A stretch of 64,000 bases of DNA, from contig MU858045.1 in the NCBI GenBank assembly GCA_033297075.1, forward strand, positions 1,116,001 to 1,180,000. Direction: 5' to 3'. Shown here piece after piece: positions 30,425-41,725 of the stretch (its first letter is position 1; the number at the start of each line of letters is the position of its first letter). Position numbers and translations under genes: made by a program. The notes below the pieces were generated by a model. It did not search any database, was not told the origin of the DNA, and worked only from the letters and a program-made list of their open reading frames with translations. The DNA is from Rhypophila decipiens (lineage: Eukaryota; Ascomycota; Sordariomycetes; Sordariales; Naviculisporaceae).

Positions 30425-32489
30425 CTAAATTAAGAGAAAGTCACTCCAGCGCACATGCTGGTTGACGGCTTCGCCATCCATGATGCCGTGCACATAGGCC
30501 TCCCCAATCAGTTCGACATAGCCATTTCCCTTGGGCCTCAGAACAAGCGGAACGCGGCCGCCTTTGAGAATAACCACCTGGTCCCCTTGCTCGGTCATTT
30601 TGGGAAACAAGGCCATGCGTCCAAGCTGGGTGACGCCCATCCTGCGTTCCTGGCAATGACGGAGCATAAAGGTGAAGGCGTTGTTCTTCTTGGTGATTTC
30701 CGTCTTGAGTCCCATGATGAAGCTGCTGGCCTGGAACAAGCCCTTGGACACACGATCCAGCTTTGAGGCCTTCATCTTCCTGATGTACCACATACTCTTG
30801 CGCCACTGCGCGAATTGCTCTGCCGTCTCGGCGGGCCCTCCGGGGAACTGGGTTCCAACTGACAATATCTCGCACATGATTTCGTCGCAAGTGTCGGCGT
30901 CGGCCCCACGAGACGTCATCTCTTTGCGGCAAAAGTCCTCCCACTCGATATAGCGGGACAGGTCAGTGAAGGTGCCCAGCAGTTGGGACACGCCCCCGGA
31001 GATCAGTTTGCCAAGATATTTGGCCGCCGTCCCTACCTCGCAAATCGACTCCCAAACACTGGGGTCATAGTCGGGATCGTCGTCATGATCCTGGAAGGCC
31101 TTTTTTTCCAGTTCATCCATCCAGTCAAATGAGCCCTCGTGTTTGTTGTTTAGATAGAGCGAAGGCAGGACGGACGAGAGGGTCTTGACCGTGTCCACCA
31201 CGAATCCCTCGACGATCAAGGTGGTTCCATCCTCGGTCCATTGAGGTGCGCACAAAGACCCCCCTGATGCGTCGCTGGTTCTCAACGTGTTGTTGGCCAG
31301 GAACATCATGGGTGTTGCAAAAGTGCCTGTCGAGCCCCATTGAGGCACCCACGAAGGCAGTGGCGCCTTTTCTGGAAGGGCCCCAACCCTGAACGGAAAG
31401 CAAAATCCTAGAACATGCAGGTTTCCCGCCGTCTCGATCAACGCTCTTGTTGACCTGATAAACACGTCGGCTGGCGAAGCATTGTAGTCTACCCGGATGC
31501 CGATGTCGCTTGTCGCAAGACCGAGCAGGCCAAACAGTTTGTCTCTGGGATCCGCAGCGGCTCTCCCGTGACTGAAAAAGGCGTGCGAAAGGAATCCAGT
31601 GCCGGGGTTGGCGTTGGCTGCCGCATTCTTCATGGACACGACGACATCAACAGGCTCCGTGTCGGACGTCATGGCTGTTCCGAAAAACGAGTTGGGGAAG
31701 AGATTGACAGCTTTCGCGTGTTGAATAGCCATGGTGAAAAAGTCCCAGTCGATCTGGTGGTGGCCTATGTGGATCGTGGCACGGCGGGCGAGAATCATCT
31801 CCTCTGGCAATCGTACACATGTCAGTCAGATAATATCTCCTAAAGACTGACTGGAACCTACGCAGAGTCCAGACACGCCTCCACCAGCTATTTTCCAGGA
31901 TGCCCTCAAACGTATCTGCTCCGTCGAGCTTGAACAAGAGGTGTTCATAGGCATCTCCCTTTTCAGGAACCGGTGCTTTGCTTACCGCTCGCATCTCTAA
32001 TGCTTCGTTTCCGAGCAGCTGGAGCCCCTCAAACATCTTGTCCGTCTTCTCGTTGGCCTCTCCAAGCCAAGCTATTGTTTGCCTGGCCGTCTTGTAGATG
32101 TCCCGCATGTGTCCGACCTGGCTGGCTCTCTCCAGGACATCCTCTTGGTTGATGCAGATGGCGTCGACCCACAGGATGCGGTACTCATCTTTGGGCCGGA
32201 GATGGAGGAGAGCGCTGTACAGGTTTGCCCCAACAGTGAACGGTAGCCCGTCGACTTTGATGGTCTTCTTGTCGACCGAGGTATCGCCCCAGACATAAGA
32301 CAGAGCCTCGAACGTGTTGCCGGCTGAGGCGAGATCCGCTTCCACGAGGAGGCACTCGATCTCGCTGTTCTCGGCCCCAGCCGCCAAGTAGAGGAGGCGA
32401 AATGGTACCTCGACATTATATGAGAGTTCGGTATATGCAAACATCCCATATTGATCATCTTTAGCGTCAGGTTCCATTTCCTTTTCCAT
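30425..32489 (-). CDS. HET-domain protein (vegetative incompatibility type)
   Basis: A 668-aa protein in two exons: 32489-31862 and 31803-30425, intron 31804-31861 (GTAGGT...GCCAG). The splice restores the HET block RRVWTLQEMILARRATIHIG. The HET (PF06985-type) blocks appear in order: FEALSYVWGD, ILWVDAICINQEDVLERASQ then HMRDIYKTARQTIAWLGE, then VWTLQE. The middle carries PRDKLFGLLGLA, usual in this family, and the C terminus ends with an outward-facing HET-family block (LVLRPKGNGYVELIGEAYVH). Such proteins can trigger cell death after hyphal fusion between unlike strains. No NACHT or WD repeats are attached and no partner gene is evident nearby. Confidence 0.93.
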
Positions 32490-32977
32490 GCCTGCTCGCG
32501 ACTGAACCCAAGGGACCTTGCTTCTGACCTGGCTGGAGAGCTAAATGATAAAAGCACGAGTGGCGATACTGGTTGTTACTCTCAAATGGGCTGCTTCCTT
32601 GATCCTGACTGCACTGCAATGTTCAAAGGGAGCTGAAGAGAATACTTATCAAGCCCAAGAGAAAGTAATTGGTTGCTGCCTAAAGACTAACCTGAAAAAG
32701 ACTAGCGCAGTATCTCTACGTTGCTCAGGTTGATGCTATTCAAGTTCCCACTGCAGCTCTCTTCATTCGTCGACTTGTCAAGAAGTCAAGTTCCACAGTG
32801 AGCCTGACATACCCTTTCCCTCGGCCATGGTATGGTACTCTCGAGATTCATTTTCCAACACAAGGGTCTGTCATGGTGGCCATTTGGAGTGACAAGGACT
32901 TTTTCCACTGAGCGAGTACCAGGGTACCTCCAACAGTGCCAAGCCCCATTCAGTTGTTGCGAATAACCATTCATTGA
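32490..32977. other. Intergenic between HET and aldo-keto reductase genes
   Basis: HET promoter and aldo-keto reductase 3' region on the minus strand. Nothing else is seen. Confidence 0.5.
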
Positions 32978-33881
32978 CTAAGATTTGTCCAAGTTATCAA
33001 GGGTAAGCATATCGTCGACATCAAGTTCAAAGTCAAACACACTCGCGTTCTCTTGGATTCGCTCGTCCCGCTGGCTCTTGGGGAGAACGACCCAGCCCCT
33101 CTGCAGGCCATATCGGACGAGGATCTGTGCTGGAGACTTGGCATGCTTTCTGGCAACGCTCAAAAGGACCTCGTCGTCCATCTTCAACCCCTCTGCCAGC
33201 GGCGAGTATGCTTGGAACGCAATTCCATGACGCTCGCAATACTCGACCACATCTCGCTGTTGGGACCAAGGGTGCAGCTAAGTTCAGTTAATTAGCACTC
33301 CAGTCTGTCCCAGGGGCGTCAATTCGAAAGGATTCTGAACATACCTCGATCTGATTCACATGCGGTGGCCACACTTTTGCGTACGACTTCATCTCTTCCA
33401 TGTGGTCGACAGAAAAGTTGCTCACGCCAATCAACCGGGCTTTGCCCTCAGCATATAGTCGCTCGAGCGCCTGCCACACCTCCTTGCGGCCTTCTGCATC
33501 GCCTCGAATGTGCGGGATGTGGATGAGGAAAAGGTCAACATAAGCTTTGGTGCCGCTGCTAGGGCCCGCAATCCTCTCCACGCTTTTCTCGGCGAGCTGA
33601 TAAGTGGCCTCTGGCGTGTCGCCCCTTAGCCCCTGCTTGGTGGTGATGAAGACATGGGACCGTGGCAGTCCACTCTTCCGAAGCGCTGCTCCTACCTGCT
33701 CCTCGTTTCGGTAGAGTTGGGCGGTGTCAATCTGGCGGTAGCCCACCTCGAGGGCGCGCTGACAGGCAGTCGTGCAACTATCGCCCAAGATTTGGTAGAC
33801 GCCAAACCCCAGACGAGGGACTCGGACATGGCTGCCCCGTGGTGCCACGGTCGATTGGATGGACAGAACTGGCTCAGCCAT
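32978..33881 (-). CDS. Aldo-keto reductase
   Basis: A 278-aa NAD(P)H-dependent reductase of carbonyl compounds. Exons 33881-33345 and 33277-32978; intron 33278-33344 (GTATGT...ACTTAG). The splice restores HVNQIELHPW, a standard AKR block. The catalytic tetrad is present: Asp52 and Tyr57 in QIDTAQLYRNE, Lys82 in ITTKQ, His121 in LIHIPH. Also seen are ARLIGVSNFSVDHMEEM and the cofactor-binding end GWVVLPKSQRDERIQENASV. Start MAEPVLSIQ is preferred; the frame upstream to 33968 has no ATG at its end. Length is slightly below the usual ~300. Substrate unknown. Confidence 0.93.
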
Positions 33882-35745
33882 GATCGTGTATATTCCCCTG
33901 TCGACTTGGGAGGGTCCTGAGAGTTTGAATGCGTCTAGCCCCGGTCGGAAATACGGGAAGCGAACCAAGGTCTGGATTGGATTCTAGTTCTAGGACACGA
34001 GCATTTACGCAACGATATGTGTCAACTTCCTGGGCCCGGGCCTGGACCGTGGACCATGGCCCAATAAACTTTGGGGACTTGTGTGTGCATGTCTGAAAAT
34101 AGGAGAGGGTCGGATTAATCTATTGCTTGGGGACGGTAGCATTGGGCAACACATCCAGGTTCCGATTCGCGCGTGGCAACAGTTCGCAGACGCCAATTTA
34201 TCCGGCCCAGGTAGCCGGAAGGATTTTCAGGTTGATGTCCACCGGTACCGAGCCAGCAACCAGCCTGGTTGTGAGTTTGATTGGTGTGAACTGTAACTGT
34301 CGGACGTTGCGGGCGTTACTAAGGCAGTTAGCTGTTCCTGTCTGGAGTGGACAAAGGTGCTGTGCCTGGACCTGGGCCTGGAACTGGACCCTGCTAAGTG
34401 GTTGTATCTGAACTTGACTCGGAACATGAAAACACACAAAAGTCCTACTTATTAGTGAGGCAATTCAGAGCTTTTTCCATCCTGTCCTGCTTTGCTTCTT
34501 CGAGGTCCCAAACCGCAGCGTTATCGTCCAAGCAAGCATGAAGTGGCAATAGAAACAAGAGGCTCAATGATACAAGACCATCCAGATGTGTCTCTGGATG
34601 TGGATAGTTGTTAAAAATAAAACTCAAATGTCGAATATATTATGATTAATATCCAACATGATGGCTTTCCCCGGATCGTGGAGAGTGTTTGTTGCTATTC
34701 TTGTCCGACAAGGGAGTATAACCATTAATCAATTCAGAGGCAAACCAACCTTGTTTTAAGCTTTTCTTTCAAACAACGTCGTAGCATAAAGAGATATTCA
34801 ACCATTGAGCACAGCTTAACCAGGGAAGAAGGGACTTTTGCCCAGGGGACAGTGAGCAGATTTAATAAAGGGGTTACCATTGATTGCTCCCGTCAACCAC
34901 ATATCCTAAGTAAATTTACAGGAATCAGATCCACCGGCATTTGGCCGTACTTTAGAGAAAAAGTTGCGATCCAATGGACCTCGGAACCATTTGTTAGGTG
35001 GACTTGTTGTTAAACAAGCTCCACAAGATATATATCCCAGTGGCGGGTTCAATTGGACAGAGTTGCATTCTCCGAGCTGTGTTAATATACAGGTGGTAGG
35101 CCCCAGCAGATACCCGTCTCGCCCGCTCCCACGTTTCCTGCAACGGCGGTATAGGCAGTATTGGACCTGTCAGCGGTGAGGATAAATATAGCATTGTCGT
35201 ACAGGTTACCATCTGGCTGAGAAGCGCTGGCTTTGTGGGGATATCAGGACAATTAATCAGTTTCGAGTCGCTTAAGTCAGAAATCAATCAAAAGACAGTC
35301 GAAACACGACCTGGCTATGCAACCCTGATATACGGTACCTCGCAGATTCTGGTACGTGTTTTTATATTCCGACCTCTTGGACCGCCGAGTCATCCGGTCC
35401 CGGCCCATCTGGCAATTAAGGACCTGCGGCGACTACAAGTGCACATTTCCCGATTCGGCAATCAGTAAACATTCACACTCGCCTTTCTTTTACAAACCTT
35501 GGTGTCGTGAAAAGTCCCGGACATGGAAGTGAACCGCCGTCTCCCGAAAAGGGACATGGCTGATACCGTAGCAAGCGTCAAAGTCGACCAGACTGAGCAG
35601 ATGGATGCTGGACAGACCACAAGTCCCTGACTTGTCGAGTTAGACTTCACTTTTCAAGACCCACTAGGTCGACGACGAGCACCTCAAGTCAGGTATATAT
35701 ATCGTGGTGATCCCCGGATTCTATCGACAACTCTTTTCACCATCC

Positions 35746-35778
<33 letters not shown>

Positions 35779-35846
35779 GCCTCTTCTCCTCACCAGTCCA
35801 AACTTTTCAACCTTTGCTTCTTTCTAGCAATTTCTCAACCGCCAAC
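33882..35846. other. Intergenic, no gene seen
   Basis: About 2 kb between the aldo-keto reductase start and the DUF4360 gene. Parts near 34600-34930 are AT-rich. A TATA-like TATATATATC lies near 35694, and a CAT microsatellite (35747-35778) sits in the 5' leader of the next gene. Confidence 0.5.
35747..35778 (+). repeat. CAT trinucleotide microsatellite
   Basis: About ten tandem CAT units about 70-100 bases before the DUF4360 start codon, probably within the 5' UTR. They are likely variable between strains. Confidence 0.85.
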
Positions 35847-36609
35847 ATGAAGACCTTCTCGATCATCGCTGCCCTCGCTGGCCTTGCTGCCGCCTCCCCT
35901 ACTCCCAACCAGCCCTCTCTCAATGCCCCCGCTGCCGTGGCTCCCTCCTCGGTCCGCGTCATGGGCATCTCCCTTCTCGGATCCGGCTGCCCTGCTGGCT
36001 CTGCCGATGTCCAGATCGATGCCACCAAGACTCTCCTTGAAGTCACCTTTTCCGAGTACATCATCCAGACCGGCCCTGGCACCAAGGCTTCCGAGTGGCG
36101 CCGCAACTGCAAGTTGACTGTCAACCTCGCTTTCGATGAGGGCTTCCAGTAAGTTTAGACGTCAAGACTCTAAAACAACAAGACATGATAGCTAACATCT
36201 CTGCCCTCTCCTCCAGATTCGCCACTCTGGCCACCGACATGCAGGGTTTCGCACAAATCCCCAAGGGCGCCAAGGGTCTCTGCACCAACACCTTCGACTT
36301 CACCGGAGTTGCTGGCTCTACCCAGTACGCTGTCAACCTGCCCGGACCTCGCGAGGGACCCTTCACCCTCTCGGCTGCTCCCGATGTGACCTCGTGGTCC
36401 CAGTGCGGCGGCACCACCTCCATCATGAACATGAACACCCAGTGCAACATCTCGCCTACCCAGCAGGCCGCCCTCATTGCTGTAAGCATACCTGCACTCT
36501 TTATACTAGTGTACGAACTCACGAACCATGCTAACACTCACTGTCAAAGGTCGATCGTATCTCTGGCAAGCTCACTGTCAACATCTCGGTTGCCTGGAGA
36601 AAGTGCTAG
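35847..36609 (+). CDS. Secreted DUF4360 protein
   Basis: A 208-aa small secreted protein in three exons: 35847-36148, 36217-36481, 36550-36609; introns GTAAGT...CTCCAG and GTAAGC...TCAAAG. Signal peptide MKTFSIIAALAGLAAA. The DUF4360 pattern is clear: VMGISLLGSGCPAGSADVQ, TFSEYIIQTGPGTKASEWRR then NCKLTVNL, GFQFATLATDMQGFA, and a terminal ISGKLTVNISVAWRKC. Several Cys suggest disulfides. The family is common in fungi and some bacteria as secreted proteins without known activity. Convergent with the AA9 gene, 238 bases apart. Confidence 0.92.
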
Positions 36610-36847
36610 ATGGTATAGCAGCAGCTCTATGCCTCTTGGTCTCCTCAAATTTCCCTATGGACTGGATTCCCCTCCTCCGCAGTACATACATCACGGTGGC
36701 GGCTTTCCTCTGGTTGTTGGTGGTGGTGATGGTGATGGGTTCTTCTTTTCAAAATTTCCCCTTTTCTCAAGTTTCCAACCGTTCAAAAAGCTATATACAC
36801 GCACATGGCAATCCTTTGTATATCCGCGGTGGATGGGTTTTCCATGC

Positions 36848-37730
36848 TTAGCATGAAAACTTTGCACATAGTCAGCTTTCGAATCATATTTCTCTTTTCA
36901 CAGATTTATGAGATTTCAATGGCATTCAGTGAAAAAACGAGACTTACAACTTTAGGACCGGGAACGACATAACTGTTGGCACCGCCATTATAAACCTGGT
37001 CGGAAAAGTCAGAGCTGAAGGGGAAAACAAGGGCCCTGGTATTCGGGATACTCACATTGGCAACCAAACCAGGGTCGCTGGCCTTGAAGGCGCCGGGGAT
37101 CGAGACCAGGGGGCCAGGTGAGGCATTCCCACCGCCGACAACATTGATCTGGGCACAGCTGATGTAGAACTGAGGAGCAGCCCCGGGGTTGTGGATTCCA
37201 ATCTGCTGGATACGCAAAAGGTATTCACCGCTTGGGATGCACTTGGGAACGTTGGCAGTGTACGAGTCTGAGGATATGTCACGGTCAGTATGGTGCCCCA
37301 TTTCCCGGACAGACATAAAATACTCACTTCTCATGGGCCAGTTGGTGCCCGATGGACCCCAGTCAAAGATCTTGAACCATTGTCCGCTCCCATCGTAGTC
37401 CTTGGCCAGGCCAGGGGCCTTGGACATGTACAAAGAGACGGGCCCGACATGGTAGACGGCAGTGTCCAGAGTGAAGGTGAAGGAGTCCCCGGCGTTGACA
37501 TTGGCGGTCTCGGTGCCGTTGCTGGTGCCTCCACCGACATTGCAACGCAGATCGTTGGAGGCCAGGTCCGTCACGGGCCCGTTCTGGAGCCACGAGGGGT
37601 TGGAGTTGCGCCGAACATACTTCCAGGCCGGATACTTGGTCGACCCGACCGAGAACTGCTGAAAGATGTAGTGCGCCGACACAGCATGCGCCGTGACGAA
37701 CCCGAGCACCAGGTACAAGAGGGTCTTCAT
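36848..37730 (-). CDS. AA9 lytic polysaccharide monooxygenase
   Basis: A copper enzyme that oxidatively cleaves cellulose or related glucans, secreted. Four exons: 37730-37328, 37267-37056, 36995-36948 and a 12-nt last exon 36859-36848, giving 224 aa. Introns 1 and 2 (37268-37327, 36996-37055) are both 60 nt and stop-free, so the unspliced frame also stays open; splicing restores [20 protein letters not shown] and GLVANVYNGG. The last exon gives PGPKVFSC, the canonical AA9 end. Signal peptide of 19 residues, so mature His20 is the N-terminal copper ligand; His94 (VYHVGP) is the second; Gln167 and Tyr169 (QFYISCAQ) complete the site. No CBM. Confidence 0.94.
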
Positions 37731-38131
37731 GGCGATCAGAGATCAGTCAACGAGTTACTATTTTCAGTATCTGAATATTCTTTCTACCCGGTTTCGTTGT
37801 AAAGATTCAAAACACGGCACGGTAGTGGCTGCAGCCCAAGGCTTAAATGTAAAAAAAAGGACTCTGGGGAAGCGAGAGTTTTGCTGCAGCCCGACGAGGC
37901 GTCCTGGAGGATCGCGATATAAATCTGGAAGATCGTCGGATGAATTCAAGATGAGTATTCGGGCTCTGGACATGTTTCAATACATGTAGATGAACTGTGG
38001 GGCTAATAGATTACGATGTGGTTTATTCGACCACGTTGACTGGTCAACGGAACACCAGCTCCGTGCCTTTTACTCTCGGATTCATATATACCACCTCGGC
38101 AACGTACCCCAAAACCTCGCTACCACCAATG
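37731..38131. promoter_or_regulatory. AA9 promoter region
   Basis: Upstream of the minus-strand AA9 gene. It contains GGCTAA at 38001-38006, the core bound by XlnR/Xyr1-type cellulase regulators, about 270 bases before the start, and a TATA-like TTTATATC near 37915-37925. The inverted-repeat element that follows bounds the promoter. The regulator link is inference from motif alone. Confidence 0.4.
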
Positions 38132-38133
38132 TA

Positions 38134-38736
38134 TGGTGCTACAGTCAGGTCAACCGGCCAATGTGGCAACAATTGCTACACCCACCCAAAATATCCGTAC
38201 AACCACCACCACCAACATCAACATCAAGACATCGAATCCAGTCAAATCCAGTCAGTTCAGTCAAATCCAGTCAAATCTAGTAAGTCCAGTCAAAGCCAGT
38301 CAATCCAGTCAACTCCAGTCAATCCAGTTAGTTCAGTCAAATCCAGTCAAATCCAGTAAGTCCAGTCAAAGCCAGTCAATCTAGTCAACTCCAGTTAATC
38401 CAGTCAGTTCAGTCAAATCCAGTCAACTCCAGTCAATCGCAGTCAGTCCAGTCAAAGCCAGTTAATCTAGTTAAATCCAGTCAAATCTAGTAAGTCCAGT
38501 CAAAGCTAGTCAATCCAGTCAACTCTAGTTAATCTAGTTAGTTTAGTCAAATCCAGTTAACTCTAGTCAATCGCAGTTAGTCCACTCAAATCTAATCAAG
38601 TCAGTTTAATCTATATAAACTAGTTATTATTAGTCTTGATGATATTGATATTGGTAGTAGTGGTATACACAGTCTATTTTATAGGCGGTTGTTTAAATTG
38701 TTGCCACATTGGCCGGTTGACCTGACTGTAGCACCA
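38134..38736. mobile_element. TA-flanked inverted-repeat element (MITE-like)
   Basis: A 603-bp element with perfect 41-bp terminal inverted repeats (38134-38174 and 38696-38736, starting TGGTGCTACAGTCAGGTCAA), flanked by TA (38132-38133, 38737-38738). It has no transposase frame; its middle is a minisatellite. TA duplication and long inverted ends fit a non-autonomous Tc1/mariner-type element. It sits between the AA9 gene promoter and the 3' end of the GMC gene. Confidence 0.88.
38237..38600. repeat. CCAGTCAA-type minisatellite with C-to-T decay
   Basis: Dozens of roughly 10-bp units around CCAGTCAAAT/CCAGTCAATC, with longer-range repetition of GTAAGTCCAGTCAAAG at 38280, 38356 and 38490. Variants CTAGT for CCAGT and GTTAA for GTCAA accumulate toward the right end; each is a CpA to TpA change, as made by repeat-induced point mutation. 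Confidence 0.85.
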
Positions 38737-38865
38737 TACCAATGACCAAACATCTATGTAGCTTTCTAGATGTTTCTCCATCAATACCAGACTCTCTTGT
38801 GATTTCAAGTGGTATATGAATATAAATCCGCCACTGCCCGTCTGTATGTACGGAACGGAGACGAT

Positions 38866-40968
38866 TCACCACGAATCCGCGTCCTCCAATACGCTCTCGG
38901 TAGCTTTTTCGGCCAACATGAAGGTCGGGAGAACAGGGAAGGGCCCAGGAATTCCGGGGAAAGCGCTGGCATCAACGACCCGAAGTCCGGCGACACCACG
39001 GACCCGGAGCTTGGAGTCCAGAACTGCCATGAGGTCGTCATCAGCGCCAATTGCACAGGTGCATGCTGCGTGGTGTCCAAACATTTGATTCTTGATCCAT
39101 TCCACGTCGGCTGCGTCGTCGCATGACCCGTCTGCTCTTGGTAGCTCATGTCCATCGTGGCATGGCGGCTCTGCCGGTTTGATGGGCCCAATCGGCGGTT
39201 GTATGCTCGCAAACACTCGCCTTGCCCATTTGACCGTGTCGAGCTCTGCTTGTAGGTCCAGCTCTAGATCATCACTCGGGCTGCCATTGTTGTCGAAATG
39301 ATTAAAGTGAATATCAGGCTTGTCCTGTGGGTTGGAACTTGTCAGGAGAACCTGTCCCCGCCTGCTCCGAGGATGCATCTTGACCGTTGAAAAGGCAAAG
39401 GTGTTTGGATCATCGGGTGATACCGAGTCTGTGGGCGGCCAGAATCCGCGGAGAGGCGAGGTTCCTGCCAACATGAAGAAGTCACGCTCGCCATGTGCAG
39501 CATCTCCGATGCTCTTTCTCCATACCGAGTTGAGAGGTCCCAGTTTTGAGTATGGGCCTTCACCTCGTCTCCAGAGCGTAACGCAGGGATCTTCAGCCTC
39601 TTTGTCCCTCTTTCCACAGATGATGTTGTTGGCATCTGGCGTCGGATCAAGGCTTCGTGCAGTAAGTCCAATTATAGGCAGCTCATAGTTGTCTTGTAGG
39701 TTATTCCCAACTCCTGGGAGATCGACCAGCAGCGGGATCCCGAACCTGGAGAGTTCTTGGGCCGGTCCAATGCCAGACAGCATGAGGAGCTGCGGCGTGT
39801 TGAATGCTCCACCGGCCAGAATGACCTCTTTTCGGGCAAAGGCCTTAGCTGGCCTTCCTTGATTGTTTTTGTTATGGCGAGGGTCTGCCCCATAGAGGCT
39901 TTTTCCTTGGAGGAACTGTATCCCCAGCGCTCGAGGCTTCTTGCTCATGTTGTGAGTCCCATGCATGTGTTCCAAGCCAAATATCACTCTGGTGGTTAAG
40001 CTGTTGAGCTCTATGTGTAACCGATACTTCGGGCTCCCGTCCTTATTCGTGGCATCTCGCGTACGAAGGACGTAGTCTCTGGAACTGAACCTGCGCTTTG
40101 ATGGGTCCACGTGTACGACGTTCCCAAACACACCCTGCCTCTTGTCTCTGCCAGAGTCTGCACTGTTTGGGTCCGATAGGACCTTTTCAGCAATATCCTG
40201 ACTGCTATTCTGACCCAAACTGGAAGAAACGACGTCAAGGACACTCAGGAGGTGTTCTTGGCTGCTCCATTCCGTCTTGTCCGGTGAACTGGTGTCAAGA
40301 GAACCCGTGAATCCATGCCGGGTGTTATTCAACGGTAAGTAGTGGTTCTTCTCGATCTTGGTAAAGATGCTCCGCATGTGGGCAGCGCTTCAAGGAGTCA
40401 GTTCACTGTAAAGTACGGACTGTAATTAAAATGTACGCAAAGGTGAGTGCAAACAAACTCACTTCCAACTTGGATCTTGGGTAATATCAGCAATATAATC
40501 CCAGTCACTATCACTTGGCAAGATGGTAGCCATTCCATTGATGGCCGAGCTACCGCCCAGCGTTCCCCCACGGGGGTAGTATAAACCCAGGAGTTCGGCA
40601 CCGTGTGGGGGCTCTCTTCCCACGTAGAAAGACCCGTCTGGCCGTCTCCATGTTGCGTGTTCGTTTCGGCTGGCTCGTGTGTCGTTGACGAAAAAGTCCC
40701 ATCGCAGAAGCGGATCGACAAAAGCCTGGGGAAAGAGGGCGGGAATTTCCGAGTTGGTGTTGTTGCTTTGGTCGTCCCCTGCCTCCAGCAACAGGACAGA
40801 ATGGCCGGCACGAGCGAGGTTTGCAGCGATCGTTCCTCCGCCCGGGCCACTCCCGACGACAATGTAGTCGTATCTGTCCCCGAGAGCCTGAGATTGGATC
40901 GGGTTTGCCAATGAAACCTGGAGCAGAAATACTAGGACCCAAAGCATCATCCATGGTAACAAGACCAT
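38866..40968 (-). CDS. Secreted GMC-family FAD oxidoreductase (AA3)
   Basis: A 675-aa glucose-methanol-choline oxidoreductase. Exons 40968-40463 and 40387-38866; intron 40388-40462 (GTGAGT...TTGAAG). A signal peptide (MVLLPWMMLWVLVFLLQVSLA) is followed by the FAD Rossmann motif YDYIVVGSGPGGGTIAANLA and LLLEAGDD. Then come YYPRGGTLGGSSAINGM, ILAGGAFNTPQLLMLSGIGP and the C-terminal active-site block FGHHAACTCAIG with DASAFPGIPGPFPVLPTFML. Substrate cannot be told (alcohol, sugar or choline type). It lies on the same strand as the upstream-coordinate AA9 gene; secreted AA3 enzymes can feed electrons or hydrogen peroxide to AA9 enzymes, so a functional link is plausible but unproven. Confidence 0.93.
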
Positions 40969-41725
40969 TTTCTCAAGAATACGTTTGGGACAAGGCACAG
41001 AAGGATGGACCAGGACGCACTCGCTCAACACCAACTTGAAGAAAACATGACCAGATGAGTTTCTACCAGATCATCATCAAAATACCAAGACGGTGAGCCC
41101 TTGGTGCGACCTCAAGCCTGACCCGCGTCGGACTTCAAAACTGGTCCGCTAGCTCTTCATATTGCAAAGTCCGATTTCCATACTACTCGCAGGTCCCTAA
41201 AGGGGTTATCACATTTAGCCCGGGTTACACAAACCACTCAGCAAGACGCAATGCCGATTTGTTATCTAGATTATAGATGCTCTTGGAAGTTGGACTATCC
41301 TTCTCACCTTGGCTGACCCCGACCAAGAAATCTTGGCATAAAGACTTGCACTTTCATTCTTAATGTTGACTTCATTGACCTGTTGATGATGTGTATTTTG
41401 TACAGTATCATCAAACAGCACATCACATTGGAAGAAGTAAACTCCGATCCTAGTCAGTATCCTCCTGTTGCTCTCTAGCTGGTTACCCCGCGTTTACCAG
41501 AATCCAGTGAGGTCCAATCATCTTTGAGCATTAGAATACGGAGAAGGATGGCATCAACCGTGTGAGAACTAGCAGTTCCCCTATTTACGTGGTAAACCCC
41601 TGTCTGCTTAAATCTTTTTGTTGATCTTTATCTTCATTAGCACTCTGCTAGCCGTTGAACCAACTTCACTCCTGTCTCGGATAGTCTTAAAAGATCCCTG
41701 GTAACAGGGCGAGGGTTGCTAAAAC
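40969..41725. promoter_or_regulatory. Divergent promoter, GMC / amidase
   Basis: The GMC gene (minus) and the amidase gene (plus) start outward from this 757-base space. No gene is seen within. Confidence 0.5.
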
